Made by a program: the position numbers and the translations under genes. A DNA stretch of 64,000 nt from Lepidodermella squamata (lineage: Eukaryota; Gastrotricha), in assembly GCA_047495785.1 (NCBI GenBank), contig JBLDXI010000001.1:3038001-3102000 (forward strand). Direction: 5' to 3'. This document shows, one piece after another, positions 49,001-59,870 of this stretch. The notes beneath the pieces are model-generated. The model worked only from the letters and a program-made list of their open reading frames with translations, did not search any database and was not told the origin of the DNA. How positions within the stretch are numbered: the first letter of the stretch is position 1; each line of letters opens with the position of its first letter.

Positions 49001-50918
49001 CGTTAGTTGCGAGCTGACCTTAGCATCTCAACTGGTTTTAAATCGCCCAGAATTCTATGGCTACTATTCGAAGTTCTGATAATTGATCGTAAAATTCCTG
49101 AAAATCTGACTAACAATTGTTTCCAAATGAAAAATTGAGCTCGTATATTCGTACATCTTGATGTATGTTACATCACTACATCAAATCGTACAATCGATGT
49201 TTTCATACGAGTTGTATTAATAATTCTTCAAATTTCGCTGATTTAATCGAGTTTTTCGGGCCGCCGAACGGTTCCGCCCGCATTAGTGTGGTAATTATTG
49301 GCCCAAATTAGGCCGAGCATCGGAGAGTTTTTTCGCGGCTGTCGAAATACCGATGGATCAACGCCTTTTCCCCTTTTGTTCCATCTCTGGTCAAGGCCAA
49401 GTTGTGTAAATGCTTCGGCAACATATTTTCCTAAGTGAGCCTAGTGATAAAAGTGATGAAAAAGCTTGCCACAGTTTGCTAACTAACCAGCTATAAAAAT
49501 GTGTTAACAGCTTGGAAGAATAGTTAGCATGTTGCTAGGCAAAATTGAGAAGCTGCAAAAGTTCTAGAGACCAGCCTTGCTTATTGCTGCGAAGTCGCGA
49601 GCTGGGCCTGATGGGGGCTGATGAAAGTTTTCGGGTTTGATCTCGCCTTGGATCTTGCCTGTTCCGTCCCAGAATAACAGAATAACGGGTTCAGGCATTA
49701 TTAAAAATCAATATGGCTATCTATATGTAAGAATCAGAAAAAGGACTGAAAAGAAAGTTTCTCAGTTATCAGTAACTTACCTCTTCTCCGGCATTCGCAT
49801 TTGCAAGCACTTCTTCATTTTCGCCTCAGGCATTTGAAAATCGCGGCGATCGGATACGTTATTGTCGTCTAGAAATCGAACGGATGTATGCAGGGTTGAT
49901 CTGGATTCGAGCAATTTTATTCGCCAGTTTTCTTCTAAAAATTTCATCACTGTGACATTCGCATGCGAGCAGCGCAGATATCCACAAAATAATGCTGAAG
50001 ATTTTCTGAATCCACTTGGTATAACTTGATATTCGATATTCGTTCTGAGCGCCGGCGTTTTTTCCTATCTCTAGACAAATCACAAACGAAACGATACCTT
50101 GGGCAACATTTGATCGCGATCTTACCCGTCGATTTGAACTCGAATTTTATTTATTTCGGAGTAATGCCTCAGCATCCTAACATTTTGCGCAGTGTTTCAA
50201 AATTTCATTGAGGGCGATAAACTTTGAGGAAGCAAAGGTAATCGGCTAATTAAGATGGGCAAGTGTTAGATTTCTATTAGAAAGGTCGATCTTCAAAAAT
50301 TAAACCTCGGTGGAAAACTGAGAATTCGGACTTGTTTTCTCGGCTCGAATTCGACGAGACTTGGTAACCAAGCTTTTCACATCGCGGAATTGTGGTTGGT
50401 CTATCAAGGCCCAACTATTAAATCTGAATGCAATGAAATAATGTCCGCAATGCTTTTCTCTGTGTGGAAAACCCTTCAAAAATACCTAGAAATTCCAATT
50501 AGCCTTGAAACCCGAAATTTTCCGTATTTCATTTTAATTATTTTGATGATTTTTCTCCTAGGTGCTGATTCAGCGGCAAAAAGACGGCGGTCTAACAGTG
50601 CCGTACCGTGTAATCGACAGTGTGCAGCGGTTGACGCCAGCCGACTGGGACCGCGTCGTCGCCGTGTTCGTGCAGGGCCCGGCCTGGCAGTTCAAAGGCT
50701 GGCCGTGGAACGGCAACCCGACGGAAATTTTCGCCCACGTCAAGGCGTTCCACCTGAAATTCTCGGAGCTGCAACTCGACGCCAATATCAAGAACTGGTC
50801 GGTGAACGTCATCAACCTGGACCGGTACAAGCGCCACTTGGACCGCGCGTCGCTGCAGCAGTTCTGGGACATTCTCGACCGTTTCATGTCGAAGCAGAAG
50901 CCGCATTTGCGGTTTTGA
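46039..50918 (+). CDS. Cdc73/parafibromin, Paf1 complex subunit
   Basis: Three exons, 46039-46984, 48142-48584 and 50562-50918, give 581 residues in phase. The start [14 protein letters not shown] and the following [13 protein letters not shown] and [13 protein letters not shown] match the Cdc73 N-terminal domain. A Lys/Arg-rich middle (KRKQRKQ) is a likely nuclear signal. Exon 2 ends with [20 protein letters not shown] and exon 3 is the Ras-like C-terminal domain ([30 protein letters not shown], ending PHLRF). It acts with RNA polymerase II in elongation and histone modification. A TTTTGTAG acceptor-like site precedes the ATG by 20 bases, with an AATAAA just before it. A poly(A) signal for this gene is at 51087-51092. 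Confidence 0.97.
47023..47125. repeat. Fragment resembling a pogo/Tigger-type terminal region, in CDC73 intron 1
   Basis: CAGTGCTCCCTCGATAAC after TA resembles pogo/Tigger termini, and an internal near-palindrome (GGGTCCGCTGAGTTCCG...GAACTCGGCGGACCC) follows. A matching opposite terminus was not found, so it may be a one-ended remnant. Confidence 0.35.
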
Positions 50919-51360
50919 AGATGCGCAATTTTTTTGATCCTTGTTTTCTTCTTCTTCGTCACCGCAGTTTTTATTGTTTACGAACGCGATCTTGTATATT
51001 AGATCATTCATTTTGCTGTTTTTTTGCGGACCGCGCTATTCAAGACTAAAACGTACTAGTGTTTCTATCATTCGAATATCTGGTGGAATAAAAAAACCAT
51101 TCTTCTCAAACGGTGTTATTTTTTCGAAATTTAATTGAAATAATATCGGGAATCCCGCAATTTGAAAAAAATGAGAGATTTTATATGAATTTTGAAAAAA
51201 TTCCAGTATATTTTGCGGCGGAATTTGAGGTTTTTCCGATGTTAAAAATCGTTAGAGAGATATTTCTCGTAAGGATATTAAGGGAGAAATACTGATCAGC
51301 CAGATTTGACCCATCGATTTTGAATGAGATGGAAAAATGAGGGAAATTTACAATATTTTA

Positions 51361-51590
51361 TGCATGCAATCGTCGATTTTTTTGACGATATATCGATTAG
51401 CGGCACTGCCGCATGGCACTCTATATTCGCGTAAAATAAAAGGCTTTTTGCGCTATTCAGGTGTGGCATGGACCACGTAGTTCGGTTACTTCGCTCTGAA
51501 ACAGAATATTTTAAAGGTAAATACTTCTCAGAGGGTTCAAATCCTCTACCATACACACCGAACGCGCAATTCCATGTTTTTTATTTTATT
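51361..51590 (+). repeat. tRNA-related SINE-like repeat, copy 1
   Basis: The segment contains an A-box-like stretch (TGGACCACGTAG at 51469-51480), a B box (GGTTCAAATCC at 51534-51544) inside a perfect 5-bp T-arm (AGAGG/CCTCT), and T-runs downstream that could stop RNA polymerase III. GTGTGG and CCATAC could form an acceptor-like stem. The D-to-anticodon region is too long for a standard tRNA. A second copy lies about 660 bases downstream in the same orientation, with similarity extending beyond the tRNA-like part. Confidence 0.55.
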
Positions 51591-51695
51591 TTTATTTGGG
51601 ATTCAATAAGTATAATTGCTTTATTATTAAGCATTATATGCGACAGTGACACGTGGATAAATAAAAAGAGAGATATGACACGCCAGTGTGCCGAG

Positions 51696-51966
51696 ATGAC
51701 TCATCAAGAGGTTTCGCTTTCTTGGTCGCATGACCACTTTTTCACTTGTCAAGAATTATTTCGGGTGGCTACTAAAATGTAGATATAGCTCGAGGTTGAT
51801 ACTTCAAAATAAAAATAAAAAACGAAGGGGGTGTGTTATGAAATAAATTGAGTTGAAGTAGCCACCCGGAATAACTAGCGTTGATTTGGCCGTACTTCTC
51901 ATAGAGTTCTTGACAGGTGAAAAACTTGTCAAGCGACCAAAAAAGCAAAAACTCTTGATGAATCAT
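51696..51966. repeat. Inverted repeat between the two SINE-like copies
   Basis: The left arm 51696-51773 (ATGACTCATCAAGAGG ... GGTGGCTACT) matches the right arm 51857-51966 in reverse complement, with a roughly 30-base gap in the left arm. Both arms encode similar short peptides in mirrored frames (FFTCQEL), so the arm may derive from a coding fragment copied in inverted orientation. Confidence 0.6.
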
Positions 51967-52020
51967 TTAGGCACAAATAAATATACCAGCCTGTCAGATC
52001 TTTCTTTTTTTATTTACCTA

Positions 52021-52255
52021 TCTATGATGTATGTAACCGTCGATTTTTTTTCAAATAACGGCACCCCTGAATGGAACTGTATATTCGCATATAATATAAA
52101 AGGCTTTTAGCACCATGCTGATGCGGCATGGGCCACGTGGTTCGGTTACTTCGCTCTTGGTTAAAGAATATTTCTAAAACAAATACTTCGAAGGTGGTTC
52201 GAATCCCCTACCCTACAAACCGAACGCGCAATTCCATGTTTTTTATTTTTTACTT
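52021..52255 (+). repeat. tRNA-related SINE-like repeat, copy 2
   Basis: Same order as copy 1: A-box-like TGGGCCACGTGG at 52129-52140 and a consensus B box GGTTCGAATCC at 52196-52206, followed by the shared CCGAACGCGCAATTCCATG and a T-rich end. An anticodon-like 5-bp stem with a CTAAAAC loop is present, but the D region is expanded, so a working tRNA is unlikely. Confidence 0.55.
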
Positions 52256-52528
52256 TTAATTTTTAATTGGAATTCAAGTCCTTCAGTTTATGGATTAGCT
52301 GCGACAGTGAAATCGCGTGATAGCTTGATTTCAAGATTAAAAAAAAACGAATTTTGGGACATTTTTTTCATGCTGTTAATCATTGCTGTTCGAGTGCCTA
52401 AAATTTTCTTTGACAGCCAGAGGTGAATTGATCCCGACAACGCTTTATGGGCCCTGTTGGTTAAAAAAGCCACACACGCAATCCAGTCGATGAAAATAGC
52501 TAGCTGCGACTTATTGCGTCAAGAAATC

Positions 52529-52780
52529 TTAATTGCCATAAACTGTGGATAAAAATGGCTCCATGAGATGAGCGTCCAAACTGCAGTTGAGAACGGGGAG
52601 GTTAAAAGGTATTGGTAAGCTTTTAGGCGGCGAGCCGCGAAATGTAGGTATGTTGAGTTCATTATCACACGCGGCTGTCTTGATGACTCCAATGATTACA
52701 CACAATAAAACGGCGGCTATGACAAAAAAACACACAACTAAACGACAACATGTGTTAAAAGATAATAATCTAAATGTCAT
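52529..52780 (-). CDS. Possible small signal-anchored protein, 83 residues
   Basis: A complete minus-strand ORF from ATG 52780 to stop 52529. Residues about 12-32 form one hydrophobic segment (LVVCFFVIAAVLLCVIIGVI), followed by a short polar extracellular-type domain with two cysteines and Pro-rich stretches. No family is recognised. Lack of neighbours in an operon and the repeat-rich context leave it uncertain. Confidence 0.35.
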   Translation of the reverse strand: MTFRLLSFNTCCRLVVCFFVIAAVLLCVIIGVIKTAACDNELNIPTFRGSPPKSLPIPFNLPVLNCSLDAHLMEPFLSTVYGN

Positions 52781-53304
52781 ACCTGCGTGCGCCTGCTTGA
52801 TACCATCAACATCATCATCATCATCATGATCTCGAGCACTGTCAACGCTTCACCTTTTCAGGTTTAAGGTCAAAGACACTTCAAGTAATTAGCTGTTTTA
52901 AAAAAAAATAATCAGAACTTTCTTCCGATGTTGATCGGTAATGAATCCTAATAGCGAAGGCTCAGTCATTCACTAAATAGGCAATAATTAGCTATATTTT
53001 TAAAATTTAGGGTGATACTCCACCAGTGCACTCGACAAGTAAAGTTACCGAAAGCTCAATTTATTTGTTTTTCACATATAACTCAGCAAATAGAAGAGGA
53101 ATGGAGCAAAAAATGTTGGTAAAAAAAGAAATTCTTTCTACTTAACCTGGAACCTTTTTCCAGAAATTTCTGATCTTAGTTCAAGGGTAAATTTCTTAAG
53201 GCAAATTGCTTAAAAGCGCGGAATTCTCGCGGAATTTCGGTAACTTTTTTGCTGAACCTTTTTGAAGTTTTTTTTCAAGAGGGAACCTTTAATTAACTTG
53301 TTAT

Positions 53305-55375
53305 ATGTCACTTTCGCCGGAACTCCTCGATTTAATCAAGTCAACTTGCAAAGACGAAGTCCAGTCGGCTATAAACTCAAATGGCACAGTCAACACGGCA
53401 ATTAACGACCAGCTTGACCCACTTCGCCGGAACCTAGACACGTTTTTCCTTCTCATAATGGGCTACTTCATCTATTGTAAGACTTTGATAGTTTATTATG
53501 GGGATCTTTAGAAGCCCTTTCGAACCTTTCCAGATATGGACGTTGGATTCATGCTGTTGGAAGTTGGACTGATCAGATCGAAAAACGTCACGAACGCATT
53601 GCTGAAAAATGCTTCATATACTTGTAAGTGGTTAATTAATTTCAGAATTTTTTTGAAATTAAAAAAAATTCTAGTCACACAAGCTATTGGTTTTTGGGTA
53701 TTTGGTTATGCGATCTCATACGGCAAAAGTCTGTACAATTTCATCGGAACCTCCGACTGGGCGTGGGAGTTTGATTCCCAGAAGCCAGACTACGCTAAAT
53801 GGTTCTTCCAGTACGTGTTCGCGTGCACGTCCGGCGCAATTCTCACGGGCGCCATCGCGGAACGGGCGCAAATTATGGGCTACCTCATTTACACGATCTG
53901 GGCCTCAGCTTTAACTTACCCGCTTGTTGTTAGTTGGACGTGGAACGATGACGGCTGGTTGAAGCTGGGCCGTGTTTACGACATTGATGGCGTTGAAACT
54001 CGAATTGGTTACGAAGATTTTGCTGGGTCTGGAATCGTCCACCTTTGCGGCGCTACGTCAACTATAAGTAAAAAAATAAATAAATTTTCAAATAATTCAA
54101 AATTTCAAGTTACTCAATTCCAAAATTTCAACAGTTAAAATTTTTACAAAATTTAAAAATTTCGGAAAATTTCAAGTTTTTTAATATTCCATTTAATTTT
54201 CCGATTTGTCTTGTAATTAAGTTTACCTCTGGCTGTTGGGGCCTCGTATCGGCCGTTTCAGGGCGAATGGCGAGGCGAATGAAATGCCCGCCCATAATTT
54301 GACCTTGGTCACGGTTGGTTGCATGGTTTTATTCACTGGTTTCCTGGCGTTCAACGCTGGATCACAGCTCACGATCACGAACCCAGGCGATTTTCTACCG
54401 GTTGCAAAGTTCGATAGACATCTTTTAATTTTTGTAAACATTCTTGAATTTTGCGTGATTTTTAGGGCTGCTGCTAATACGGTTTTCAGTGGGACAGGTG
54501 GCTACATAATCGTTTTAGTTTTCCACCGAATTTTCTCGAAAAAATGGCTCCTTATCCCGGCACTTTGCGGCGGTCTCGCCGGATGTGTTGCGATTTGCTG
54601 CTCAGCTAACGTTGTCGAAGCTTGGGCCGCTTTCTGCATCGGAAATTTCGCCGGGCTCGCGTTTATTTTCCTTTCATGGCTGTTAAGAAAGCTCAAAATC
54701 GACGATGCTGTCGATGCGTTTCCAGGTTTTAATTTACTTATTAAAAAAATTTCAATTAAATTCTTTATTTTTCTAGTTCACTGGGGCGGTGGCTTTGTTG
54801 GATGTGTCTCTTTAGCATTTTTTAAAATTGGTTCAGGTATTGAATTACAAATAAATCAAAGATAATCTATAACAACAACTTTTAGGAATTGTTTACAATT
54901 GGGACCGCCGCTCAGGATTGGTATATTTTCCCTATTTTCCAACTAATTTTCCCATTATTTAAACTTTCAATAGATGTTGGCTTGGCAATTCTGTGGAATA
55001 GTTTCTATTGCATTATGGGCAGCTCTGAGCACCTATTTCATGTGCATAATCCTGAAGCTATTCAACCTGATCCGAGTCGACCGGGACACTGAACTCAGAG
55101 GCCTTGACCAGGGCCACGGCAATGAAGATCCTTACCCCGTCAGCGCTTACATCGACGGAGTTCTACCCGAACTTGCATCGGTTGTGCCGAAAAAACCAAC
55201 AGACCATGAATCAACGCCTCAACAATTAATCGGAACCTACCATCCGTGGCCGGGTAGCTACAGAGATTGGTCGCTGATTGACGGCAGTTCACTGTCCATT
55301 GTCCAAAGGAGACCAATTAAGAGTGGCAATGGCAATTTGGATGATGTTGAAATGGCTAAATTTATCGACAAATAA
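53305..55375 (+). CDS. Ammonium transporter (Amt family), copy A
   Basis: Eight exons: 53305-53476, 53534-53623, 53675-54067, 54222-54408, 54466-54725, 54777-54836, 54886-54920 and 54974-55375. The total is 1599 bases, 532 residues, all phases in agreement. Amt signatures include MLLEVGLIRSKNVTNALLKN, FFQYVFACTSGAILTGAIAE (the Phe-gate region), EDFAGSGIVHLCGA and HWGGGFVGC, which supply the twin pore histidines. The cytosolic C-terminus has the family pattern RVDRDTELRGLD. The protein should move ammonium across the plasma membrane as a trimer of eleven-span subunits. A poly(A) signal lies at 55533-55538. It is one of two tandem copies; copy B starts 400 bases downstream. Confidence 0.95.
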
Positions 55376-55774
55376 ATTTACCTTACAGTAGCAAAAATAT
55401 TACCCTAGATTCATCATTCATCCTTGCACTTCTGATTTTAATTCACCTAGCCTTTAAACTTGAATTTTTTAGTAATTTTATGTGTAACGTCTGTTTTCTT
55501 ACTCTTTTTGAAATTTTATTCTTTAGACATCCAATAAACCTGGCTATTTTTTATTTTTTGTACAAGATTCAATTTACCGGACAAATTTCAGGGTTTTCTC
55601 ATGTGTGTGCCGCCGTGGAAAAAAAACTATTTCAGACCTTTGAGGATTTCTAGCCACGTTCTTATTGACGTTGCGGCGCCGCGTCACACGTGACGTCACA
55701 TAAAAACTAAACATCACCGGTGATGAAAAAGTTAAACGCAAACCTGGTTTAGTACTTATATTCGAGAAATATTC

Positions 55775-58700
55775 ATGGCTGTTAACGCCTCGTTCCATTT
55801 ATTGGATGACCTAACCAAGCAGCTGATCCGTTCGGCAATTGAATCTCATTTAAACAACAAATCATGGCCTGAAAAAAGGTTCGACGAACTTTGACTTTTG
55901 GGCCAATATTTTTCTAATTTTTTAAAATTTAGTTTCAAATCAGATATATTACTGAGCAAGGCCAACACATTTTGCGTTCTAATGCTGGGCTATTTCATCT
56001 ATTGTAATAATAATTTTACTCTTTTTCATTATAAAAAAATGTCGCCCATTTTTCCAGACATCGTTCTTGGCTTCATGCTTCGAGAGGTTGGACTGATCTG
56101 CAGGAAGAATGCGACAAATGCCTTGTTTAAAAATGCATCTTTCGCATGTATAACGCCATGAAAATTATTTTTAGTCTCCTAATTTTTTTTAAATTTCATA
56201 GTCACCCAGGCAACGGGGTTCTGGATATGCGGATATACAATCGCATTTTCTAAAAAAATTTCCAACTCTCTCGGCTGTGACTTTTTTCAAATGGACAATC
56301 CAGATTATGCCAACTGGTTTTTCCAGTATGCCTTCGCTTGCACTTCTGGAGCCATTATGACAGGCGCGATCGCCGAACGGGCGCAAATTGCAGGCTACCT
56401 GATTCATACAATCTGGGCCTCAGCTGTCACTTATCCATTTGTAGCCAGTTGGGCTTGGAGTAGAGACGGATGGTTGAGAAATGGCGGGGTCTACGAATTC
56501 CCTGGCGAGCAGCAGGTTGAAACTAGGTTGGGTTATGAGGACATTGGAGGCTCAGGTGTTGTTCATCTGTGTGGCGCAACCTCAACCTTAGGTATGTTTT
56601 CGAATTTTCGAATGGTTCTATATATTTGCACTAGCACAAATAAATTCAAGAATCATTGCATTAATTTTACCTATTTTTGCGATTTCGGCTTTTTCCTTTC
56701 CAAATTGATAACGATGCACCCTGGATTTTAGCAACCTGGTACCCTCATTTGCGTAAACGATATTTCCATTTTTTACTTCCAAGATTGATAACGATGCAAA
56801 ATCAATAATTCAATAAAATCAAAAAATCAAAAATAATTAAAGGGGATGTGCTGGAACTTTGAATTAACCCTCTAAGGCCGGCAGCGTCTTGAGTTTTGAC
56901 AATTTGAGTATACTCATTGGGGAAAAACCACTCATTTTGAGTTAACTAAGCTGCAACTTGTGTGAACTCAGTTTTGGGGGTGATATTTTGGATTGGCGAT
57001 TTTTACGACACTCAATACCGATTATACACAAGTACCCACTTGACTTTACTCACACTTATTATTTGTAAAAACTCGCACTTGAGTTAACACAGGAAGAGCG
57101 CAAAAATCACATGTATTTTATTCAAAAATTTAAAAAATTGATAAATTTGATGAAAAAATCGCGATTAAACAGCATTCAGCGGCATCTGGAATGTCGGCGT
57201 ACGGCGGCAAAACAGCAGCACAGGTAGATATCGCAGCTAGTTGTTCGCGAGCGCGCTTCGGATCGCTGTAGGCCAACTACCGCTAACCACGGGATCAAAA
57301 ATTAGTTGACTTGCCAAATTCGAAATAAAACTTAAACTATAAGCTAAAGATGTGTGATTCTATACGCTCTCCCTGCGTGGTTTATATGTCCGAATGTATG
57401 CATTGTGAATGAGCATTTATTATTGTGTAACAATACAATACTCATCACTGTTACGCAATGTTGTGTTGCACAACATCTGCCACGCCCTGGGTGCGCCCCA
57501 TGTCTTTGCTTATTATTTTATCGACCATAAATGAAAAAAAGATATCGAAATAACCATAGGTGCATGAGTAAACTCAAGTGGCCAGTTGAGCTAACACGCA
57601 GTTAGTAAATCGATGCACACAAAACAGGCCGCCCGCGCGACCCCCGTGTCATTTGGTCGAAATTTGCCTGAGTTTACACAAAGGGCATGCGTGCCCGTGA
57701 TTTGCGCGCTCACCTGTGTTACGTAATCAACGCGGCGAGTCTGCGGGTTTCGGAATCGGGGTATTTAGATGGTCATCTAAAAGTATGCCAAACCATTTGG
57801 CCGGCAAAAATCCGGAAGTATGAGAATTCAAGGTGAAAAGTCGTAGTTTGAGTATACACGCTCCCGGCCTTAGAGAGTTAAGGCTTCCTGATTCATCGGG
57901 CTAATTTTCAAATTTTAAAACACTTATATTTTTCTTAAAATTACAAAATCTTAATTTTTTTATTTATTGAACTTTTCTAGTTTACCTGATGTTTCTTGGA
58001 CCTCGATTGGGTCGATTTTCCGATGTGGAAAAATCTAGTCAAAATACTCCCAACAACTGCGTGACGACTGCAATCGGAACTTTGATCCTCTTTACGGCTT
58101 TCATCGCGCTAAATGCTTGCTCCCAATTAGCTATTCTTTCAAGTTGTGATTATTTCTTAATAGCAAGGTAAGGCCGCCTCTTATTTTTTCTATTCTCCTC
58201 TCCAAAAATTATCACTCTAATTATTGTAATTATTTTTAATATAAACATTTCCTTGTTATATTAGAGCAGCGGCTAATACAGTTTTTTGCGGGTTCGGCGG
58301 CTATTTAAGCGTGGTCACCGTAAATCGAATTTTCTGTAACAAATGGATTCTATTGCCTGCTTTATGCGGCGGACTAGCTGGAGCCGTAGCAATTAGCGGC
58401 CCGGTAGCCAGTGTCGGAAGCTGGGCAGCATTCTTCATCGGAATCATCGCCGGTCTTTCCTACATTTTGTTATCCTGGGGTCTTGCGAAACTAAAAATCG
58501 ACGACGTAGTCGATGCTGTTCCAAGTATAAAGCCTTATACCAATAATTTTGACAATTCTTGAATAAAAATTTCAGTTCACTGGGGTGGCGGTTTTGTCGG
58601 CTGCATCTCATTGGCATTTTTCAAGCTCGATCAAGGTAATTTTTCCGAAATATTGGAATTGTTCCCCATTCATCTCTGTTGCATTACAGGAATTTTCTAT

Positions 58701-59136
58701 ACCTGGAGCATCCGATCTGGCCATGTTAGTTTTGTCGAAATATTATTATAAAAATAAATTCATCTCTTCGTTTGCATAGATTTTGGCTTGGCAGCTCTTA
58801 GGAGTATGTGCCATCGGCCTGTGGGCAGCGGTCAACACCTACGCGATATGTTTCATTCTTAAAATGTTGAAATTGCTACGCGTCGATCGAGAGGCCGAAC
58901 TCGGTGGTCTGGATTCTAGTTGTGGGCACGAACAAGAAGAACTATCATTTAAATACAAAATGTCCTCATCGGGTAAATATTCGTACCCGCTTTCTCATGC
59001 CAGTTGGAATCGAAGGAATTCAGCTGAAATAGCAATAGATAATGATCGTGATTCATCTTCTCTAGCCTCGATTGACTACGATTTTCTCAGCGAAGGTAGC
59101 TGGGATGACTCAGCGATTGAGTTGGACTCTAGCTAA
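55775..59136 (+). CDS. Ammonium transporter (Amt family), copy B
   Basis: Nine exons: 55775-55878, 55933-56003, 56058-56147, 56202-56591, 57981-58167, 58265-58524, 58576-58635, 58690-58724 and 58780-59136. The total is 1554 bases, 517 residues. Twin pore histidines are kept (DIGGSGVVHLCGA, HWGGGFVGC), as are FFQYAFACTSGAIMTGAIAE and RVDREAELGGLD. Exons 3 and 5-8 have exactly the same lengths as in copy A (90, 187, 260, 60, 35), proving tandem duplication. Differences are an extra intron splitting the first exon, a Cys in place of Ser in the LICRKNATNA block, and a longer Ser-rich tail. The 1.4-kb intron 4 carries a piggyBac-like insertion. A poly(A) signal lies at 59252-59257. Confidence 0.95.
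56868..57877. mobile_element. Non-autonomous piggyBac-like element with TTAA duplication
   Basis: The left end CCCTCTAAGGCCGGCAGCGT starts after TTAA (56864-56867). The right end is its near-perfect reverse complement (CGCTCCCGGCCTTAGAGAG) and is followed by TTAA (57878-57881). A TTAA target and CCC-type termini are the hallmark of piggyBac. The 1010-bp interior has no transposase and carries dispersed GTGAGT/ACTCA-type motifs. It accounts for most of intron 4 of ammonium transporter B. Confidence 0.85.
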
Positions 59137-59870
59137 AACTGTTTAAAGCATGACCTTGCGATGATAATCAGTAAAATGAAAAAAGATAGTGTCTCTTTTG
59201 GGCATAGACAACTCTATACAGATCGGAAAGTAACGATCTTCCTATATAGTAAATAAATTCACATCAAAACGTGAAAAAGTGGGCACGCGATCTTTATTTT
59301 TATTCACTCCACCTCCCATTGTAATTTTTTCGATTTTTAATTATTTTCTAAAATTCCCAGAGAAAAAGTTTCATTTCCCGAAAATTCCAAACAAATGTTC
59401 CGGTATACTAGAAGCGCTCCTTTATCGAATGAGTCCCGTCTCATGAACGGTTTTTGTCTAACTTTTTTAAATTGCCTCAAACTTGGTCACTTTTACGAAA
59501 AATTGCCATTTTCAGAACGGTAAAATTTTTTATTTTACGCCGAAAAATTCCGAGAAAAATACTATGATCTTTTTTATGTTTGCTCTATTCAACGATACAA
59601 AACTTGAGCAAATCAGATTTTTTTTGAATTTTGCGAAATTGTCATTACGTGATGATACTCTTCTAAAAATAGCTTTGCTACTTTTTGCAGGCAGTTTAGC
59701 TTTTTTGTAGCTATTTCTATAGCTCGTTCTTTGAGTATTATCACGAAAAATGTACATGATAATTTCGCAAAATTCAAAAAAATTCTGATTTACTCAAGTT
59801 TTGTATCGTTGGATAGAGCAAAAATCAAATAAGATCATGGAAATAAAAGATGGAAAAGTGTTCCCCAGTC

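Noticed and set aside
51461-51552. Functional tRNA gene in SINE copy 1
   Set aside because: The region between the D arm and anticodon stem is much too long, and the candidate anticodon loop lacks the U at position 33.
52196-52206. Functional tRNA gene in SINE copy 2
   Set aside because: The B box and an anticodon-like loop are good, but the D region is expanded to about 36 bases and the T stem has a mismatch.
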